From: Janthinobacterium lividum
Lineage (GTDB): Bacteria; Pseudomonadota; Gammaproteobacteria; Steroidobacterales; Steroidobacteraceae
Length of the DNA: 17,637 nt
Assembly (NCBI GenBank): GCA_943327025.2
Contig: CALPVO020000006.1
Span: forward strand, 1-17,637
Direction: 5' to 3'
Under the pieces are notes generated by a model that saw only the letters and a list, made by a program, of their open reading frames with translations, was not told the DNA's origin and searched no databases. The position numbers were made by a program, and so were the translations under genes. Shown piece by piece: positions 1 to 10,702 of the stretch (positions are counted from its first letter, which is position 1; every line of letters begins with the position of its first letter).

Positions 1-827
<827 letters not shown>

Positions 828-835
<8 letters not shown>

Positions 836-1664
836 GGACGCTCTACTCGACGCGATTGGTTTGCCGGTGGATGACGGTACGCCAGCCGCCGCCTTCGCGC
901 GCCTGACGGCCCTGATGGCGCGTCTGCGCGCCCCGCAAGGCGGCTGCCCGTGGGACCTCGAGCAGACGTTCGACACCATCGCGCCGTATACGCTTGAGGA
1001 AGCCTACGAAGTGGCCGACGCCGTTGCCCGGCGCGATCTGGGCGCCTTGCGTGAAGAACTCGGCGACCTGCTGTTTCAAGTGGCGTTTCACAGCCGACTG
1101 GCGGAGGAGCAGCGCGAGTTCGCTTTCGCCGATGTGGCGCGTGGCTTGGTCGACAAGATGGTGCGGCGCCATCCGCACGTCTTTGGTGGCGAAGCGGTCG
1201 GCGATGCCGCGTTGCAAACCACGCTCTGGGAAGAGCAGAAGGCCCGCGAGAAGGCCGCCCGCGGCCACACCAGTGCGCTGGACGATATTCCGCTGTCGCT
1301 GCCTGCTTTGGCGCGCGCTGCGAAGCTCGGGCGTCGCGCTTCCCGAGTTGGCTTTGATTGGCCGGATACCTCCGGTGTGCTCGCCAAGATTGTCGAGGAA
1401 GTGGGTGAACTGCAGGTCGCAGTGGCCAGTGGGGTGGCCACTGACACCGAAGCGGAACTCGGCGATGTGTTGTTCGCCGTGGTGAATTTGGCGCGGCACT
1501 TGGACGTGGACCCAGAAGCCGCCTTGCGCGGCACCAACCAGCGCTTCGAGCAGCGTTTCCGGGGCGTGGAACAAAAGCTGGCGGCACAAGGGTTGACGGT
1601 CGCCGAAGCGGGACTGGAACGGGCCAATGCCGCTTGGGACGAGATCAAGCGCGAGCTGAAATAA
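828..1664 (+). CDS. mazG: Nucleoside triphosphate pyrophosphohydrolase MazG
   Basis: A 278-residue cytosolic enzyme that converts NTPs to NMP plus pyrophosphate, clearing the nucleotide pool and, in E. coli, lowering ppGpp. Residues 26-60 (LMARLRAPQGGCPWDLEQ, then TIAPYTLEEAYE) and the metal-binding EELGD near 76-80 are typical. A second MazG repeat in the C-terminal half shows EEVGEL and ELGDVLFAVVN, so the full tandem-domain architecture is present. Length is slightly above the E. coli protein (about 263). The frame is open farther upstream, but ATG at 828 has a GGAG at good spacing and the extra upstream residues are not MazG-like. The start overlaps the NudL stop in ATGGCTGA. Confidence 0.93.
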
Positions 1665-1690
1665 CCGTTCAGGTTCGGTTCAGGCAGGGG

Positions 1691-1724
1691 GGAGCAAAGT
1701 CGCTCCAAGGCTCGCATCCGAGCC
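1691..1724 (+). other. Two small hairpins after mazG
   Basis: Two adjacent inverted repeats lie between mazG and the next gene: GGAGC/GCTCC at 1691-1695/1702-1706, and GGCTCG/CGAGCC at 1709-1714/1719-1724 with loop CATC. No T-tract follows, so a classical intrinsic terminator is not supported. The hairpins lie directly upstream of the GGAG ribosome-binding site of the next gene and could affect message processing or attenuation. Confidence 0.25.
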
Positions 1725-1742
1725 GACCACTGGAGACCTGCC

Positions 1743-2594
1743 ATGAAGATGCTTTCCGTCACTTCTCTCTTCGCTGCCGCCACGATGGCGGTTGGGCTGA
1801 CCGTGGCTATGCCTGCCTTGGCCGACGGCCGTGACCACGACCGCGGTGGCTGGCGGGATAGTGGGCGCCATGACGGTCGCGGCTATCACGGTAATGGCTA
1901 CGGCTCGTACGGCCGAAACCGTGACACGTTCGTGCTCGGCGTGGACCTTACCCCCGGCTACTACGGCGGCAACTACTACGGCCGTAATTATTACGCGCCC
2001 AATTACTACGGCCCTGGATATGGCACGAACTATGGCGGTCGCTATCGCAGTTACCCCGTGGGGAGCTACACCAGCGCCAGCCAAGTACGCTATGTGAACG
2101 CCAGCGAGCGCAACGACCGGGATGTGGAGTTCGACTATGCCCGCGTGGTGTCCGTCGACCCCATTACCCGCGAGGTGCGGCGCGAGGTTCCGGTGCGCGA
2201 GTGCTGGGACGAGACGCGCGCCGTGCGTGGCTACGACCCCCGCAATGGTACGGCCGGCGGCGCCATCCTCGGCGGACTGTTGGGCGGAGCGGTGGGTAAC
2301 CAAATTGGCCGTGGTGATGGACGCCGTGCAGCCACGGTGGCCGGGGCCATCATTGGTGCAGCGGTCGGCCACGACGTCGCGGAGCAGCGCCGTGCAGCTG
2401 ACGGTCGGGTTCCGGGCCCGCGGGAAGAGACGGTGGAGCGCTGCGAAACTCGCTACGAGTCGCAGAGCGAACAGCGTAACGACGGTTACCGCGTGACGTA
2501 CGAGTATCAGGGCCGTACCTACCAAACCCGCTTGCCCTATGACCCGGGTGAGAAGATTCGGGTGCGCGTCGCAGTGTCGCCGGCGGAGCGTTGA
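1743..2594 (+). CDS. Exported glycine-zipper (2TM, 17-kDa antigen-like) protein
   Basis: A 283-residue protein with a Sec signal peptide (residues 1-27, hydrophobic core LFAAATMAVGLTVAM, likely cleavage after ALA). There is no lipobox cysteine, so it is not a lipoprotein. Mature residues 28-50 are rich in Asp, Arg, Gly and His, and 72-94 are a Tyr/Asn/Gly repeat of NYYG type. At 130-160 comes FDYARVVSVDP and CWDE, a block that commonly precedes glycine zippers in this family. Residues 170-210 form the zipper (GGAILGGLLGGAVGNQIG, then GAIIGAAVGH), two helices that can pack in or against a membrane. C154 and C234 could form a disulfide. A GGAG precedes ATG 1743. The precise role is unknown; an outer-membrane or periplasmic envelope role is inferred. 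It lies just upstream of the PepSY-phoPQ cluster. Confidence 0.8.
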   Translation: MKMLSVTSLFAAATMAVGLTVAMPALADGRDHDRGGWRDSGRHDGRGYHGNGYGSYGRNRDTFVLGVDLTPGYYGGNYYGRNYYAPNYYGPGYGTNYGGRYRSYPVGSYTSASQVRYVNASERNDRDVEFDYARVVSVDPITREVRREVPVRECWDETRAVRGYDPRNGTAGGAILGGLLGGAVGNQIGRGDGRRAATVAGAIIGAAVGHDVAEQRRAADGRVPGPREETVERCETRYESQSEQRNDGYRVTYEYQGRTYQTRLPYDPGEKIRVRVAVSPAER

Positions 2595-2608
2595 CCCGGC
2601 GGGTCGGC

Positions 2609-2614
2609 TAAACT
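2609..2614 (+). promoter_or_regulatory. -10 box for the PepSY-phoPQ-hrpA operon
   Basis: TAAACT lies exactly 6 nt before the ATG at 2621, so transcription starting at the usual distance would begin at or next to the start codon. A TTGACC at 2591-2596 is too close (12-nt spacer) to be a standard -35. No Shine-Dalgarno sequence is visible. The same TAWACT-N6-start geometry is seen at 146 and 17079. Confidence 0.4.
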
Positions 2615-2620
2615 GCTGCC

Positions 2621-3004
2621 ATGCATCCGACCCCCTATCGCCGGTTTCTCGGGCTCCTGGCCATCAGCGTGATGGTCGGGGGTCTTCTGTCCCCGGCAGC
2701 CTTCGCCGACCGCGATGGTCGCCGGGGGGATGACCGCGGCGATCGTAGTGGTCGCGGGGACCGCAACGGCGACCGCGGTAGTGATCGTGGCGGCGACGAT
2801 GGCCGTGGACGTAGCGGCTATGGTGAGGCGGCGTTGTCCATGCGCACTGCCGTGGATATGGTGCTTTCCCGTTACGGCGGTCAGGTGGTGAAGGCGGAAA
2901 CGCAAACTCGCGACGGTCAAAGGTTCTACCTCATTCGTGTGCTGACTTCGGAAGGCACGTTGGTGCGGGTGCGCGTGGACGCGCTGACCGGCCGCATGGA
3001 TTAG
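2621..3004 (+). CDS. Exported PepSY-domain protein upstream of PhoPQ
   Basis: A 127-residue protein with a signal peptide (1-29, cleavage likely after AFA). A strongly charged, low-complexity stretch of Asp, Arg and Gly follows at 30-66, with repeated GDR/DRG. The C-terminal part, about 72-126, is a PepSY domain: MRTAVDMVLSRYGG, then TRDGQRFYLIRVLT and VRVRVDALTGRM. PepSY domains bind or inhibit proteases or act as small periplasmic modules near sensor kinases. The gene ends 2 nt before phoP, so co-transcription is very likely, and a role in modulating the PhoQ sensor is a reasonable inference but unproven. No ribosome-binding site is visible before ATG 2621, where the message may be leaderless. 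Confidence 0.82.
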   Translation: MHPTPYRRFLGLLAISVMVGGLLSPAAFADRDGRRGDDRGDRSGRGDRNGDRGSDRGGDDGRGRSGYGEAALSMRTAVDMVLSRYGGQVVKAETQTRDGQRFYLIRVLTSEGTLVRVRVDALTGRMD

Positions 3005-3006
3005 CC

Positions 3007-3681
3007 ATGCGTGTGTTGGTGGTGGAAGACGAAGCCGCGCTGCGTGCTGCGCTCGTTACGGCCCTCGAAGGGGCAGGTTACTTGGTCCAGGCAGCGCCCG
3101 ATGGCGAGGAGGGCCTGTTCGCGGCCACGGAATATCCCTGCGATCTTGCCATCGTAGATCTCGGCCTGCCGCGTCTGCCCGGTTTGGAACTCATCTGCCG
3201 GCTGCGCGCCGCGGGCAAGGCCTTCCCCGTGTTGGTGCTCACCGCACGTGACCGCTGGCAAGACAAGGTGGAAGGTCTGCAAGCCGGTGCGGACGACTAC
3301 GTTACCAAGCCGTTTCATGTGGAAGAGGTATTGGCGCGCGTTCAGGCCCTGTTACGCCGCGCTGGCGGCCATGCAGACCCGGTACTGCGTGCCGGCGTGG
3401 TGTCGGTCGATCCGCGGACCCAAGCGGTAGCTGTCGATGGCGTTGCGGTTGAACTCACCACTTTCGAATACCGCTTGCTCGAATACCTCATCCACCATGT
3501 GGGGGAGGTAGTCACCAAGACGGAATTGGCCGAGCGCCTCTACCCGGACGACGCCGAGCGCGACAGCAACACGGTCGAGGTATTCGTCGGGCGCTTGCGG
3601 CGTAAGCTGGACCCGGAAGAACGCTGGCATCCTATCGAAACATTGCGCGGTCGCGGTTATCGGTTGGTGGAAGGCTCATGA
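3007..3681 (+). CDS. phoP: PhoP-type response regulator (OmpR family)
   Basis: A 224-residue two-domain regulator. The receiver domain (1-115) has the acidic pair E7/D8, phospho-acceptor D51 in AIVDLGLP, T79 in LVLTA and K101 in YVTKPFH. The winged-helix DNA-binding domain (about 125-222) has LTTFEYRLLEYL and ends with ETLRGRGYRLV. The stretch TARDRWQDKVEGLQAGADDY (79-98) closely resembles enterobacterial PhoP rather than OmpR or KdpE. In the known family PhoP responds to low Mg2+, acid or cationic peptides through PhoQ and controls envelope genes; that role is inferred here. The start lies 2 nt after the PepSY stop and the stop overlaps phoQ in ATGA, which indicates translational coupling. 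Confidence 0.9.
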   Translation: MRVLVVEDEAALRAALVTALEGAGYLVQAAPDGEEGLFAATEYPCDLAIVDLGLPRLPGLELICRLRAAGKAFPVLVLTARDRWQDKVEGLQAGADDYVTKPFHVEEVLARVQALLRRAGGHADPVLRAGVVSVDPRTQAVAVDGVAVELTTFEYRLLEYLIHHVGEVVTKTELAERLYPDDAERDSNTVEVFVGRLRRKLDPEERWHPIETLRGRGYRLVEGS

Positions 3682-5054
3682 AGTCCTTGCGGGCGCGCCT
3701 GCTGCTCGCTTTGGTGAGCTTGTTGGTGCTGGCCGTCGCCTCGGCGCTAATAGCGCTCGATTTCCGCTTTCGCGAAGTGGGGCGTGAAGCCCGGCGTGAT
3801 TTTCTGCAGGCTTTGAATCTCGCTGTGTTGGGCGTGGTGGATGAAGACAGTAGCGGTGAGTTACGCCCAGCGACCGCCTTGGCTGAGCCTCGCTTGGGAA
3901 CGCCGCGCTCGGGGCTGTATTTGCTTATTCGCGAACGAGGCGCGCCCCCGGGTTGGCAAAGCGCTTCGCTGGCTGGTGCGAACGTGCAATTGCTACTGGA
4001 CGCCGTTCCAGGCGAAAAAAAGTTGTTCGAAGTGTCGCAAGCGGATGGCAGCTCGCTGCTGGCGTTAGCACAAGGCGTGGCCTGGCAGGGACTGGACGGG
4101 CAGCGGCGCGAGTACGTCTTCATCGCTGCCGAAGATCAGGCCACATATTTCGCCCAACTGAGACGCTTGCGGGGGCAGTTCCTCGTTGGCGGCGCCGTGA
4201 TGCTCGGCTTGGCAGCTCTCGTCATCGCGCTGGTAGTCGGTTTCCTGCTGCGGCCGCTACGGCTTATGGAGCGGCAGATTGCCGCCGTGGAGTTGGGCGA
4301 GCGTGGTTCCCTAGATGGTGACTGGCCGCGCGAGTTGCGCGGCGTTGCTCAGAACCTGAACGCCTTGTTGCAGGCGGAGCGGGAGCGGGCTGAGCGCTAC
4401 CGAAACACGCTCGGCAACTTGGCGCATTCCTTGAAGACGCCGTTGAGCGTTCTGCGTGCCTTGTTGGGTGGCCCGCCAGCACCCGAGAAGCAAGGCGAGA
4501 TGGCCGAGCAGGTGGACCGCATGCAGGACATTGTGCAGCACCAGCTGCGACGTGCCACCACCGGCAGCTTGGCGCCGGGCGTCGCCTGGACGCCGGTCCT
4601 ACCCGTGCTCGACGATGTTCTTGGCGCCTTGCGGAAGGTCTACGTGGGTCGCGGTCTCAAACTGAGCAGCTTGGGCGAAGGGGGCGGTTTGCCAAACCCG
4701 GAACTCGCCTGCCCGATGGACCGTGGCGATTTGTTGGAACTGGTGGGTAACTTTGTCGATAACGCCTGCAAGTTCGCTCGCGCCCGGGGTGCTGTGTCGT
4801 TAGCCGCGTGGAGTGAACCCGGTTGGCGTCGGCCGGGCGTGAGACTGTGTGTTGAGGACGATGGTCCTGGCATCGAACCGGCACAGCGCGAGCGCATCCT
4901 GCAGCGCGGTGTACGACTCGATGAACGTGTCGCTGGCCAAGGTATTGGCTTGGCGATGGTGGCCGATATCGTGTCCGTGCACGGTGGGTCGGTAGCCGTA
5001 GAAGTTTCTCCACTTGGCGGTGCCCGCTTCGTGGTGCGGTTGCCCGGACGATGA
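3678..5054 (+). CDS. phoQ: PhoQ-type sensor histidine kinase
   Basis: A 458-residue inner-membrane kinase. TM1 is at about 7-29, a periplasmic sensor domain at about 30-166, TM2 at about 167-191, then a HAMP linker to about 240. The H-box LAHSLKTPLSVLR places the phosphorylated histidine at H250, and HSLKTPL is typical of PhoQ. The ATPase part shows the N-box ELVGNFVDNACKF (354-366), DDGPGI (394-399) and GQGIGLAM (420-427), so all catalytic motifs are intact. The sensor domain lacks the long run of acidic residues of E. coli PhoQ and has only DED at 55-57, so the ligand may differ. It overlaps phoP by 4 nt upstream and hrpA by 4 nt downstream. Confidence 0.88.
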   Translation: MKSLRARLLLALVSLLVLAVASALIALDFRFREVGREARRDFLQALNLAVLGVVDEDSSGELRPATALAEPRLGTPRSGLYLLIRERGAPPGWQSASLAGANVQLLLDAVPGEKKLFEVSQADGSSLLALAQGVAWQGLDGQRREYVFIAAEDQATYFAQLRRLRGQFLVGGAVMLGLAALVIALVVGFLLRPLRLMERQIAAVELGERGSLDGDWPRELRGVAQNLNALLQAERERAERYRNTLGNLAHSLKTPLSVLRALLGGPPAPEKQGEMAEQVDRMQDIVQHQLRRATTGSLAPGVAWTPVLPVLDDVLGALRKVYVGRGLKLSSLGEGGGLPNPELACPMDRGDLLELVGNFVDNACKFARARGAVSLAAWSEPGWRRPGVRLCVEDDGPGIEPAQRERILQRGVRLDERVAGQGIGLAMVADIVSVHGGSVAVEVSPLGGARFVVRLPGR

Positions 5055-8000
5055 GTGCACCGATGAACCCGTCAGCGGTAGACGCTTTGTCGGTGTTGAT
5101 GGTGCGTGACGCCCGCAAGGCGCGGCAGTTGCAGCAGCGCGTGGCAGAAAGGCAGGCACGCCGCCAACCGCACACCCGCGACTTGGAGCAGCTCGAAGCG
5201 CATTTGGCGGCTGCAGCCGAGCGCGCCGTAGCGCGGGCCGCCGTCATTCCTGCGGTCTCGTACCCGGAAGAGTTACCGGTAGCGCAGCGGCGCGAAGATA
5301 TTCTGGCGGCCCTGCAAGCTCATCAAGTCGTCATCATCTGCGGCGAAACGGGTTCCGGTAAAACCACTCAGCTACCGAAGTTATGCCTGGAGGCGGGCAG
5401 TGGACGGCGCGGGCTGATCGGGCACACGCAGCCGCGGCGAATTGCGGCGCGTACCGTGGCCGCGCGTATTGCCGAGGAACTGCAGCAACCGCTCGGCGCA
5501 TCGGTCGGCTTCAAGGTGCGCTTTACGGACCGCACCTCCAAGGACACGCTCGTCAAGTTGATGACGGACGGCATCTTGTTGGCGGAATTGCGCGACGACC
5601 CGGACCTGACGGCCTACGACACGCTCATCATCGACGAAGCGCACGAACGCAGCCTGAACATCGATTTCCTGCTCGGCGTGCTGCAGCGCTTGCGTCATCG
5701 CCGCCCGGATCTGCGGTTGGTCATCACCTCTGCCACCATTGAAACGAGTCGGTTCGCCGAGTTCTTTGCGGACGCCAACGGCAAGCCTGCACCAGTATTG
5801 GAAGTGTCTGGTCGAGCCTGGCCCGTAGAAACCCGTTACCGCGCGCTGGCGACGGACGATGACGACGACTTGGACCCCGGCGTCACAGCCGGAGTACTGC
5901 GCGCGGTGGAGGAAATACGCAGCGAACCCGGCGAGGTCGGTCGCGGCGATATTTTGGTGTTCTTACCCGGTGAGCGTGAGATTCGCGACACCGCCGAAGC
6001 ATTGGAAGGTGCCGTGGGCGGGCGCATGGAAGTGATGCCGCTGTATTCACGCCTGAGTTGGGAAGACCAGCAGAAGGTGTTCAAGCGCGGCGGGAGACAG
6101 CGCGTGGTGCTGGCCACGAATGTCGCGGAAACCTCGCTGACCGTACCGGGTATTCGCAGCGTCATCGACGTGGGTACGGCACGCATTAGTCGTTACAGCG
6201 CCCGTGCGAAGATTCAGCGCTTGCCCGTGGAGCCCGTCTCTCAGGCCAGTGCTAACCAGCGTCGTGGGCGTTGTGGCCGTGTAGGGCCCGGGCTTTGCGT
6301 GCGCTTGTACGATGAGGACAACTTCAACCTACGGGACGCCTACACGGCGCCGGAGGTGCTGCGAACGAACTTGGCCAGCGTCATCCTGCAGATGGAGACG
6401 TTGCGGCTTGGGACACCGCAGGACTTCCCGTTCATCGACCCGCCAGACACGCGCCAGATTAACGATGGCTACCGGCTGTTGCAGGAGTTGGAGGCAGTGG
6501 ACGATGACCGCGAGGTCACACCACTGGGGCGTCAGTTGGCGCGGCTTCCGGTGGACCCGCGCCTTGGACGCATGCTGGTCGAGGCGAAGCGGCGCGCGGC
6601 GTTGCGCGAGGTGCTGGTGTTGGCAGCAGTGCTGTCCATGCAAGACCCGCGTGAACGACCCCAGGATGCCCAAGCGGCTGCAGATGCGAAACACGCCCAG
6701 TTCGCCGACCCGGACAGCGACTTTGTCACGCTGCTGAAAGTCTGGGGCGCGTATCAGGAGGAACGGACAGCGCGTTCACGTAGTGCCTTGCGGCGTTGGT
6801 GCCGCGACCAGTTCCTTTCTGCGGTGCGCATGCGTGAATGGGAAGAACTGCATAGCCAGTTGGGCACTATCGCCGCCGAGATGGATTGGGCGCCCAATCC
6901 GCAGAATGCCAGTTATGAAGCACTGCATCGCTCGCTCTTGGCGGGCTTGCTCGGGAATATCGGTCTGAAGGCAGAGCCGGGCCGGGGTGCGCCGGGGACG
7001 GAAGGCAAAGCGCGCGACCGTCAAGAGAAAGGCCTCTACGACGGCGCACGCGGTATGCGGTTCCTTATCGCCCCGGGAACCCCGGTGCGCAACCGCGCGC
7101 CGCGTTGGGTGGTCGCTGGCACTATTGTCGAAACCCAACGCATCTACGCGCGCTTGGTAGCAGGCGTAGACCCCGCGTGGATTGAGCAAGCGGCGCATCA
7201 CTTGGTGAAGCGCAGCCACGGTGACCCGCAGTGGGACGAAAACCGCGGTCAAGCCAGCGTGGCAGAAACGGTGGCGTTGTACGGGCTATTGCTGTCCGCG
7301 GGCCGACGCGTCAATTTCGCTACCGTGGACCCGGGGGGTGCGCGCGAGTTCTTTGCTCGCGAGGCCTTGGTCCATGGGCGGAGTCGCTTGAGCCTGCCGT
7401 TTCTGGCTGCCAACCGCGCCATGAAGGTGAAGCTGCAGGAAGAGGAAGCCAAGCTTCGCCGGCAAGTGGTGTTGAAAGATGAGGCTGAGGAAGCCGAACT
7501 CTATTTGGAGCGTCTGCCACCGGATGCGAATAGCGCCATGGCGTTCTCCACTTGGTGGAAAAAGGCCACGGACGCGGACCAAGCACGTTTTGTTTTCTCC
7601 GCTGCTGACTTGCGGCGCCCAGGGGCCCCGCGTGCCGATGACGAACGCTTCCCACCGAAAATTGTCGTGGGCGGTAATGCGTTGCCGGTGCGTTACCTGT
7701 TCGACCCGGACCGTATCGACGATGGCGCTACGGTGACGGTGCCGCAACCTTTGGTGACCCGCATTGCAGTGGGGGAGGTCGTCGGTGCTGTCCCCGGTTG
7801 GCGTTTGGAATTGGTCACCGAGTGGATTCGCACGCTTCCGAAGGTATTGCGGCGGCAACTGGTGCCGGCACCCGACGTGGCCCAAGCCTGCGTTACCGCT
7901 TGCGAGACGGAACTGGCTACCCCATTGCGTGCAGGCCATGCCGTAGCGGGTGCAACCGCCGGGGCTTCGTTCGTGGAATTGGCAGCTCGCTTCCTGAGCG

Positions 8001-9127
8001 ACCGCGCTGGCGAGTCCATCACCACTGCGATGCTGGAGCGCTTGGAGGTGTCGCCACACTTGCGCCTGAACCTGCGGGTAGTCGACGCCAGCGGCAGACA
8101 GGTAGCCGAAGGCCGTGAGCTTGAGGAGCTACGGCGTCTGGCGCGACGTGCCGGCGGTACGGCCGCTCCCGTGGTGGATGTGGCTTGGCAGCGAACCGGT
8201 GTACGCAGCTGGGACTTTGCCCGCATTCCCGAACGGCTGGAGGTGGAGCGCCAAGGCGTACGCATCGCGCTCTTTCCGGCCATTACAGACCGCGGCGATG
8301 CGGTGGACCTGACGCTCGAAGACGATGCCGCGACCGCAGCGCGCCTTTCGCGGCAAGGCGTAGCGCGCTTGGCGGCATTGGCGCTCGGGACTGTTCATCG
8401 GACGCTGGAAAAAGAATTCGCCGCCGACCGCGAACTGATGCTGCTGCACCAGATGCTCGGCCCGGCAAAAGGGTTTGCGAAGGACTTGGCGGACCGCGTT
8501 GTGGCACGGGCCATTTACGGTGGCCACGGCGCGGGCTTGGCCTCGGAAGGCGATGTACCCCAGTCCAGCGAGGCCTTCGAAGCGGCCATGGTTCGCGCCC
8601 GCCCAGTGCTCTATGAGGTGAAAGAAAAGCTCACGCTACGGATGCGGGACTTGCTCACCGCCACAGCGGCAGCACGCCGTGAACTAGCAGCCTTGCCGGA
8701 AGGGCTGGATGCCGTGCTGGTGGAAGATGTTCGTGCCGCGTTGCAGCGCGAGGTCTTCCTCGGCTTCGTGGCAGCTACGCCCGACCCTTGGCTGGACCTG
8801 CTGCCGAAGTATGTGAAGACGACCGCACGGCGCGCAGCGAAGCTCCGTGGTGCCCAAGGGCGAGTATTGGAAGCCCAGTTCGAGTTGCGCGACCTTTGGA
8901 GTCGCTTCGTTGCCCTGCAGTCAGCGGCCACTGCGGCGGGCCATCCACCGCAGGTTCTTGAGGAGTTGCGGTGGACGCTCGAGGAATACGCGCTGTCCGT
9001 GTTTGCGCAGGACTTGAAGGCAACCTTGACCGTTTCGCCCAAGCGGGTGGCTGCCTTGTTCGACAGTACCCGCGCCGGGTTAAAGCTCGCCGCGTCGGAC
9101 CAAAAATCGCACCAGAGGTCGAACTAG
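5051..9127 (+). CDS. hrpA: ATP-dependent RNA helicase HrpA (DEAH box)
   Basis: A 1358-residue DEAH helicase, close to the family length of about 1300. It has Walker A GETGSGKT at 98-105, motif Ia QPRR at 127-130, DEAH at 195-198, SAT at 227-229, [13 protein letters not shown] at 356-368 and [12 protein letters not shown] at 403-414. After the HA2-like region, the C-terminal half (roughly 750-1350) matches the long extension with the DUF3418-type domain that separates HrpA from HrpB. E. coli HrpA acts in mRNA processing and in rescue of stalled or collided ribosomes. ATG 5051 overlaps the phoQ stop by 4 nt; ATG 5063 is an in-frame alternative. The stop overlaps the stop of the convergent dehydrogenase gene by 4 nt. 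The placement suggests expression from the PepSY-phoPQ promoter. Confidence 0.95.
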   Translation: MSAPMNPSAVDALSVLMVRDARKARQLQQRVAERQARRQPHTRDLEQLEAHLAAAAERAVARAAVIPAVSYPEELPVAQRREDILAALQAHQVVIICGETGSGKTTQLPKLCLEAGSGRRGLIGHTQPRRIAARTVAARIAEELQQPLGASVGFKVRFTDRTSKDTLVKLMTDGILLAELRDDPDLTAYDTLIIDEAHERSLNIDFLLGVLQRLRHRRPDLRLVITSATIETSRFAEFFADANGKPAPVLEVSGRAWPVETRYRALATDDDDDLDPGVTAGVLRAVEEIRSEPGEVGRGDILVFLPGEREIRDTAEALEGAVGGRMEVMPLYSRLSWEDQQKVFKRGGRQRVVLATNVAETSLTVPGIRSVIDVGTARISRYSARAKIQRLPVEPVSQASANQRRGRCGRVGPGLCVRLYDEDNFNLRDAYTAPEVLRTNLASVILQMETLRLGTPQDFPFIDPPDTRQINDGYRLLQELEAVDDDREVTPLGRQLARLPVDPRLGRMLVEAKRRAALREVLVLAAVLSMQDPRERPQDAQAAADAKHAQFADPDSDFVTLLKVWGAYQEERTARSRSALRRWCRDQFLSAVRMREWEELHSQLGTIAAEMDWAPNPQNASYEALHRSLLAGLLGNIGLKAEPGRGAPGTEGKARDRQEKGLYDGARGMRFLIAPGTPVRNRAPRWVVAGTIVETQRIYARLVAGVDPAWIEQAAHHLVKRSHGDPQWDENRGQASVAETVALYGLLLSAGRRVNFATVDPGGAREFFAREALVHGRSRLSLPFLAANRAMKVKLQEEEAKLRRQVVLKDEAEEAELYLERLPPDANSAMAFSTWWKKATDADQARFVFSAADLRRPGAPRADDERFPPKIVVGGNALPVRYLFDPDRIDDGATVTVPQPLVTRIAVGEVVGAVPGWRLELVTEWIRTLPKVLRRQLVPAPDVAQACVTACETELATPLRAGHAVAGATAGASFVELAARFLSDRAGESITTAMLERLEVSPHLRLNLRVVDASGRQVAEGRELEELRRLARRAGGTAAPVVDVAWQRTGVRSWDFARIPERLEVERQGVRIALFPAITDRGDAVDLTLEDDAATAARLSRQGVARLAALALGTVHRTLEKEFAADRELMLLHQMLGPAKGFAKDLADRVVARAIYGGHGAGLASEGDVPQSSEAFEAAMVRARPVLYEVKEKLTLRMRDLLTATAAARRELAALPEGLDAVLVEDVRAALQREVFLGFVAATPDPWLDLLPKYVKTTARRAAKLRGAQGRVLEAQFELRDLWSRFVALQSAATAAGHPPQVLEELRWTLEEYALSVFAQDLKATLTVSPKRVAALFDSTRAGLKLAASDQKSHQRSN

Positions 9128-10683
9128 AGATCGAACTTGATGCCCTGCGCCAGCGGTAGGCTGGACGACCAATTGATGGTGGTGGTCTGGCGGCGCATAT
9201 AGGCCTTCCAGGCATCCGAACCGCTTTCGCGGCCGCCGCCCGTGTCCTTCTCGCCACCGAAGGCGCCACCAATCTCCGCCCCCGAAGTGCCGATATTCAC
9301 ATTGGCGATGCCGCAGTCGCTGCCGGTGGCTGCCAGAAACCGTTCTGCGTGTTGCAGGCGGTCGGTGAAGATGGCGGAAGACAGCCCATGTGCCACGCTG
9401 TTCTGCATCTCGATGGCTTCATCCAGCGTGTCGTAGGGAATGAGGTAGAGGATGGGTGCGAAGGTTTCATGCTGGGTGCAGTGCATGCCTGCTTCGGCCC
9501 GGATGAGGGTGGGTTTCACGAAGTGGCCTGGCCCTGGTACGCGTGCCGCACCGCTCAGCACCACTGCACCTTCGGTGCGCGCTTCCTCGATGGTACGGGC
9601 ATAGGCCAGCACGGCGCTTTCATCGACCAAGGGCCCCATGAGAACGCCGTCCTGAAGGGGGTCGCCAATGCGGCTTTCCACTTGGGCGTAGGCGCGAACC
9701 AGACGCTGTTCGAGTTCTGCCACGCGGCTGCGCTGAACAATGATGCGGCGCGTGGTGGTGCAACGCTGCCCGGCAGTGCCGACGGCACCAAACACGATGG
9801 CGGGGACAGCGAGGTCGAGGTTGGCGGTCTCGTCGACGATGATGGCGTTATTGCCACCTAACTCCAGCAGGCTCTTGCCGAGCCGCGTGGCAACACGCTG
9901 GCCCACGATGCGGCCTACCGCGGTGCTGCCAGTGAAAGACACCAGCGCCACCCGGCGGTCGTCTACCAGTTTCTCGGACAGGGCTGTGCCGGCATCAATG
10001 AACAACTGGAATACCGGCGGCAATTCCAACTTTGCCATCAGGCGGTTGGCAATGCGTTGAACGGCAATGGCCGTCAAAGGCGCCTTCGGTGAAGGCTTCC
10101 AGACGGTGACATTGCCGCAGATGGCAGCAAGCGCGGCGTTCCAAGACCAAACCGCCACCGGGAAATTGAAGGCAGTAATGACGCCCACCACACCCAAGGG
10201 CTGCCATTGCTCATACATGCGGTGCTGCGGGCGTTCGGAGTGCATGGTGAGGCCGTACAACATGCGCGACTGGCCCGTGGCGAAGTCGCAGATGTCGATC
10301 ATCTCCTGCACTTCGCCGAGGCCCTCGGCGAGAATCTTGCCCATCTCCAGAGACACCAACCGGCCAAGCGGTTCTTTCAGTGCGCGGAGTTCCTCACCGA
10401 GAAGGCGAATTGCTTCGCCGCGCTTTGGCGCTGGAATGGTGCGCCAAACGGCTGCTGCGGCGGTGGCGCTCGAAAGCACGCGCTCATAGTCGTGGGGTGT
10501 GGCAGTGCGCACACTCGCGATGACCTTGCCCGTGGCGGGGTTGATGGAGTCCAGCAATGGAGCGGCGTTATCGGCAGCCCAGCCGGCATCCGCATTCGTC
10601 ACCGTGTTGGCATCTGTGCCATGCCAAGTGCCCGCATTGACGGCTGTCAATCCAAGCGCCGCCAGTACTTCCTGTGTGTTCAT
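9124..10683 (-). CDS. Alpha-aminoadipic semialdehyde (piperideine-6-carboxylate) dehydrogenase, ALDH7 family
   Basis: A 519-residue NAD(P)-dependent aldehyde dehydrogenase. Oxyanion N173 is in ITAFNFP, nucleotide-binding FTGSTAVGR is at 250-258, general base E274 is in LELGGNNA, and nucleophile C308 is in [15 protein letters not shown] after LELG, the TTTRR block, and the C-terminal [15 protein letters not shown] followed by LPLAQGIKF are characteristic of ALDH7, the antiquitin/AmaB group. These oxidise alpha-aminoadipate semialdehyde to 2-aminoadipate in lysine breakdown. An AAGGA site precedes ATG 10683. The saccharopine dehydrogenase-like gene lies 19 nt upstream on the same strand, which supports the lysine assignment. 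Other short-chain aldehydes are possible substrates. Confidence 0.88.
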   Translation of the reverse strand: MNTQEVLAALGLTAVNAGTWHGTDANTVTNADAGWAADNAAPLLDSINPATGKVIASVRTATPHDYERVLSSATAAAAVWRTIPAPKRGEAIRLLGEELRALKEPLGRLVSLEMGKILAEGLGEVQEMIDICDFATGQSRMLYGLTMHSERPQHRMYEQWQPLGVVGVITAFNFPVAVWSWNAALAAICGNVTVWKPSPKAPLTAIAVQRIANRLMAKLELPPVFQLFIDAGTALSEKLVDDRRVALVSFTGSTAVGRIVGQRVATRLGKSLLELGGNNAIIVDETANLDLAVPAIVFGAVGTAGQRCTTTRRIIVQRSRVAELEQRLVRAYAQVESRIGDPLQDGVLMGPLVDESAVLAYARTIEEARTEGAVVLSGAARVPGPGHFVKPTLIRAEAGMHCTQHETFAPILYLIPYDTLDEAIEMQNSVAHGLSSAIFTDRLQHAERFLAATGSDCGIANVNIGTSGAEIGGAFGGEKDTGGGRESGSDAWKAYMRRQTTTINWSSSLPLAQGIKFDL

Positions 10684-10702
10684 GCTTGTTTCCTTGATTC
10701 TT

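Noticed and set aside
1691..1724. Intrinsic terminator after mazG
   Set aside because: The stems are short and no T-tract follows, so it is listed only as hairpins of unknown role.
1680..2525. 281-codon minus-strand frame over the glycine-zipper gene
   Set aside because: It is a shadow of repetitive GC-rich coding sequence. The plus frame has a signal peptide, a known domain and a ribosome-binding site.
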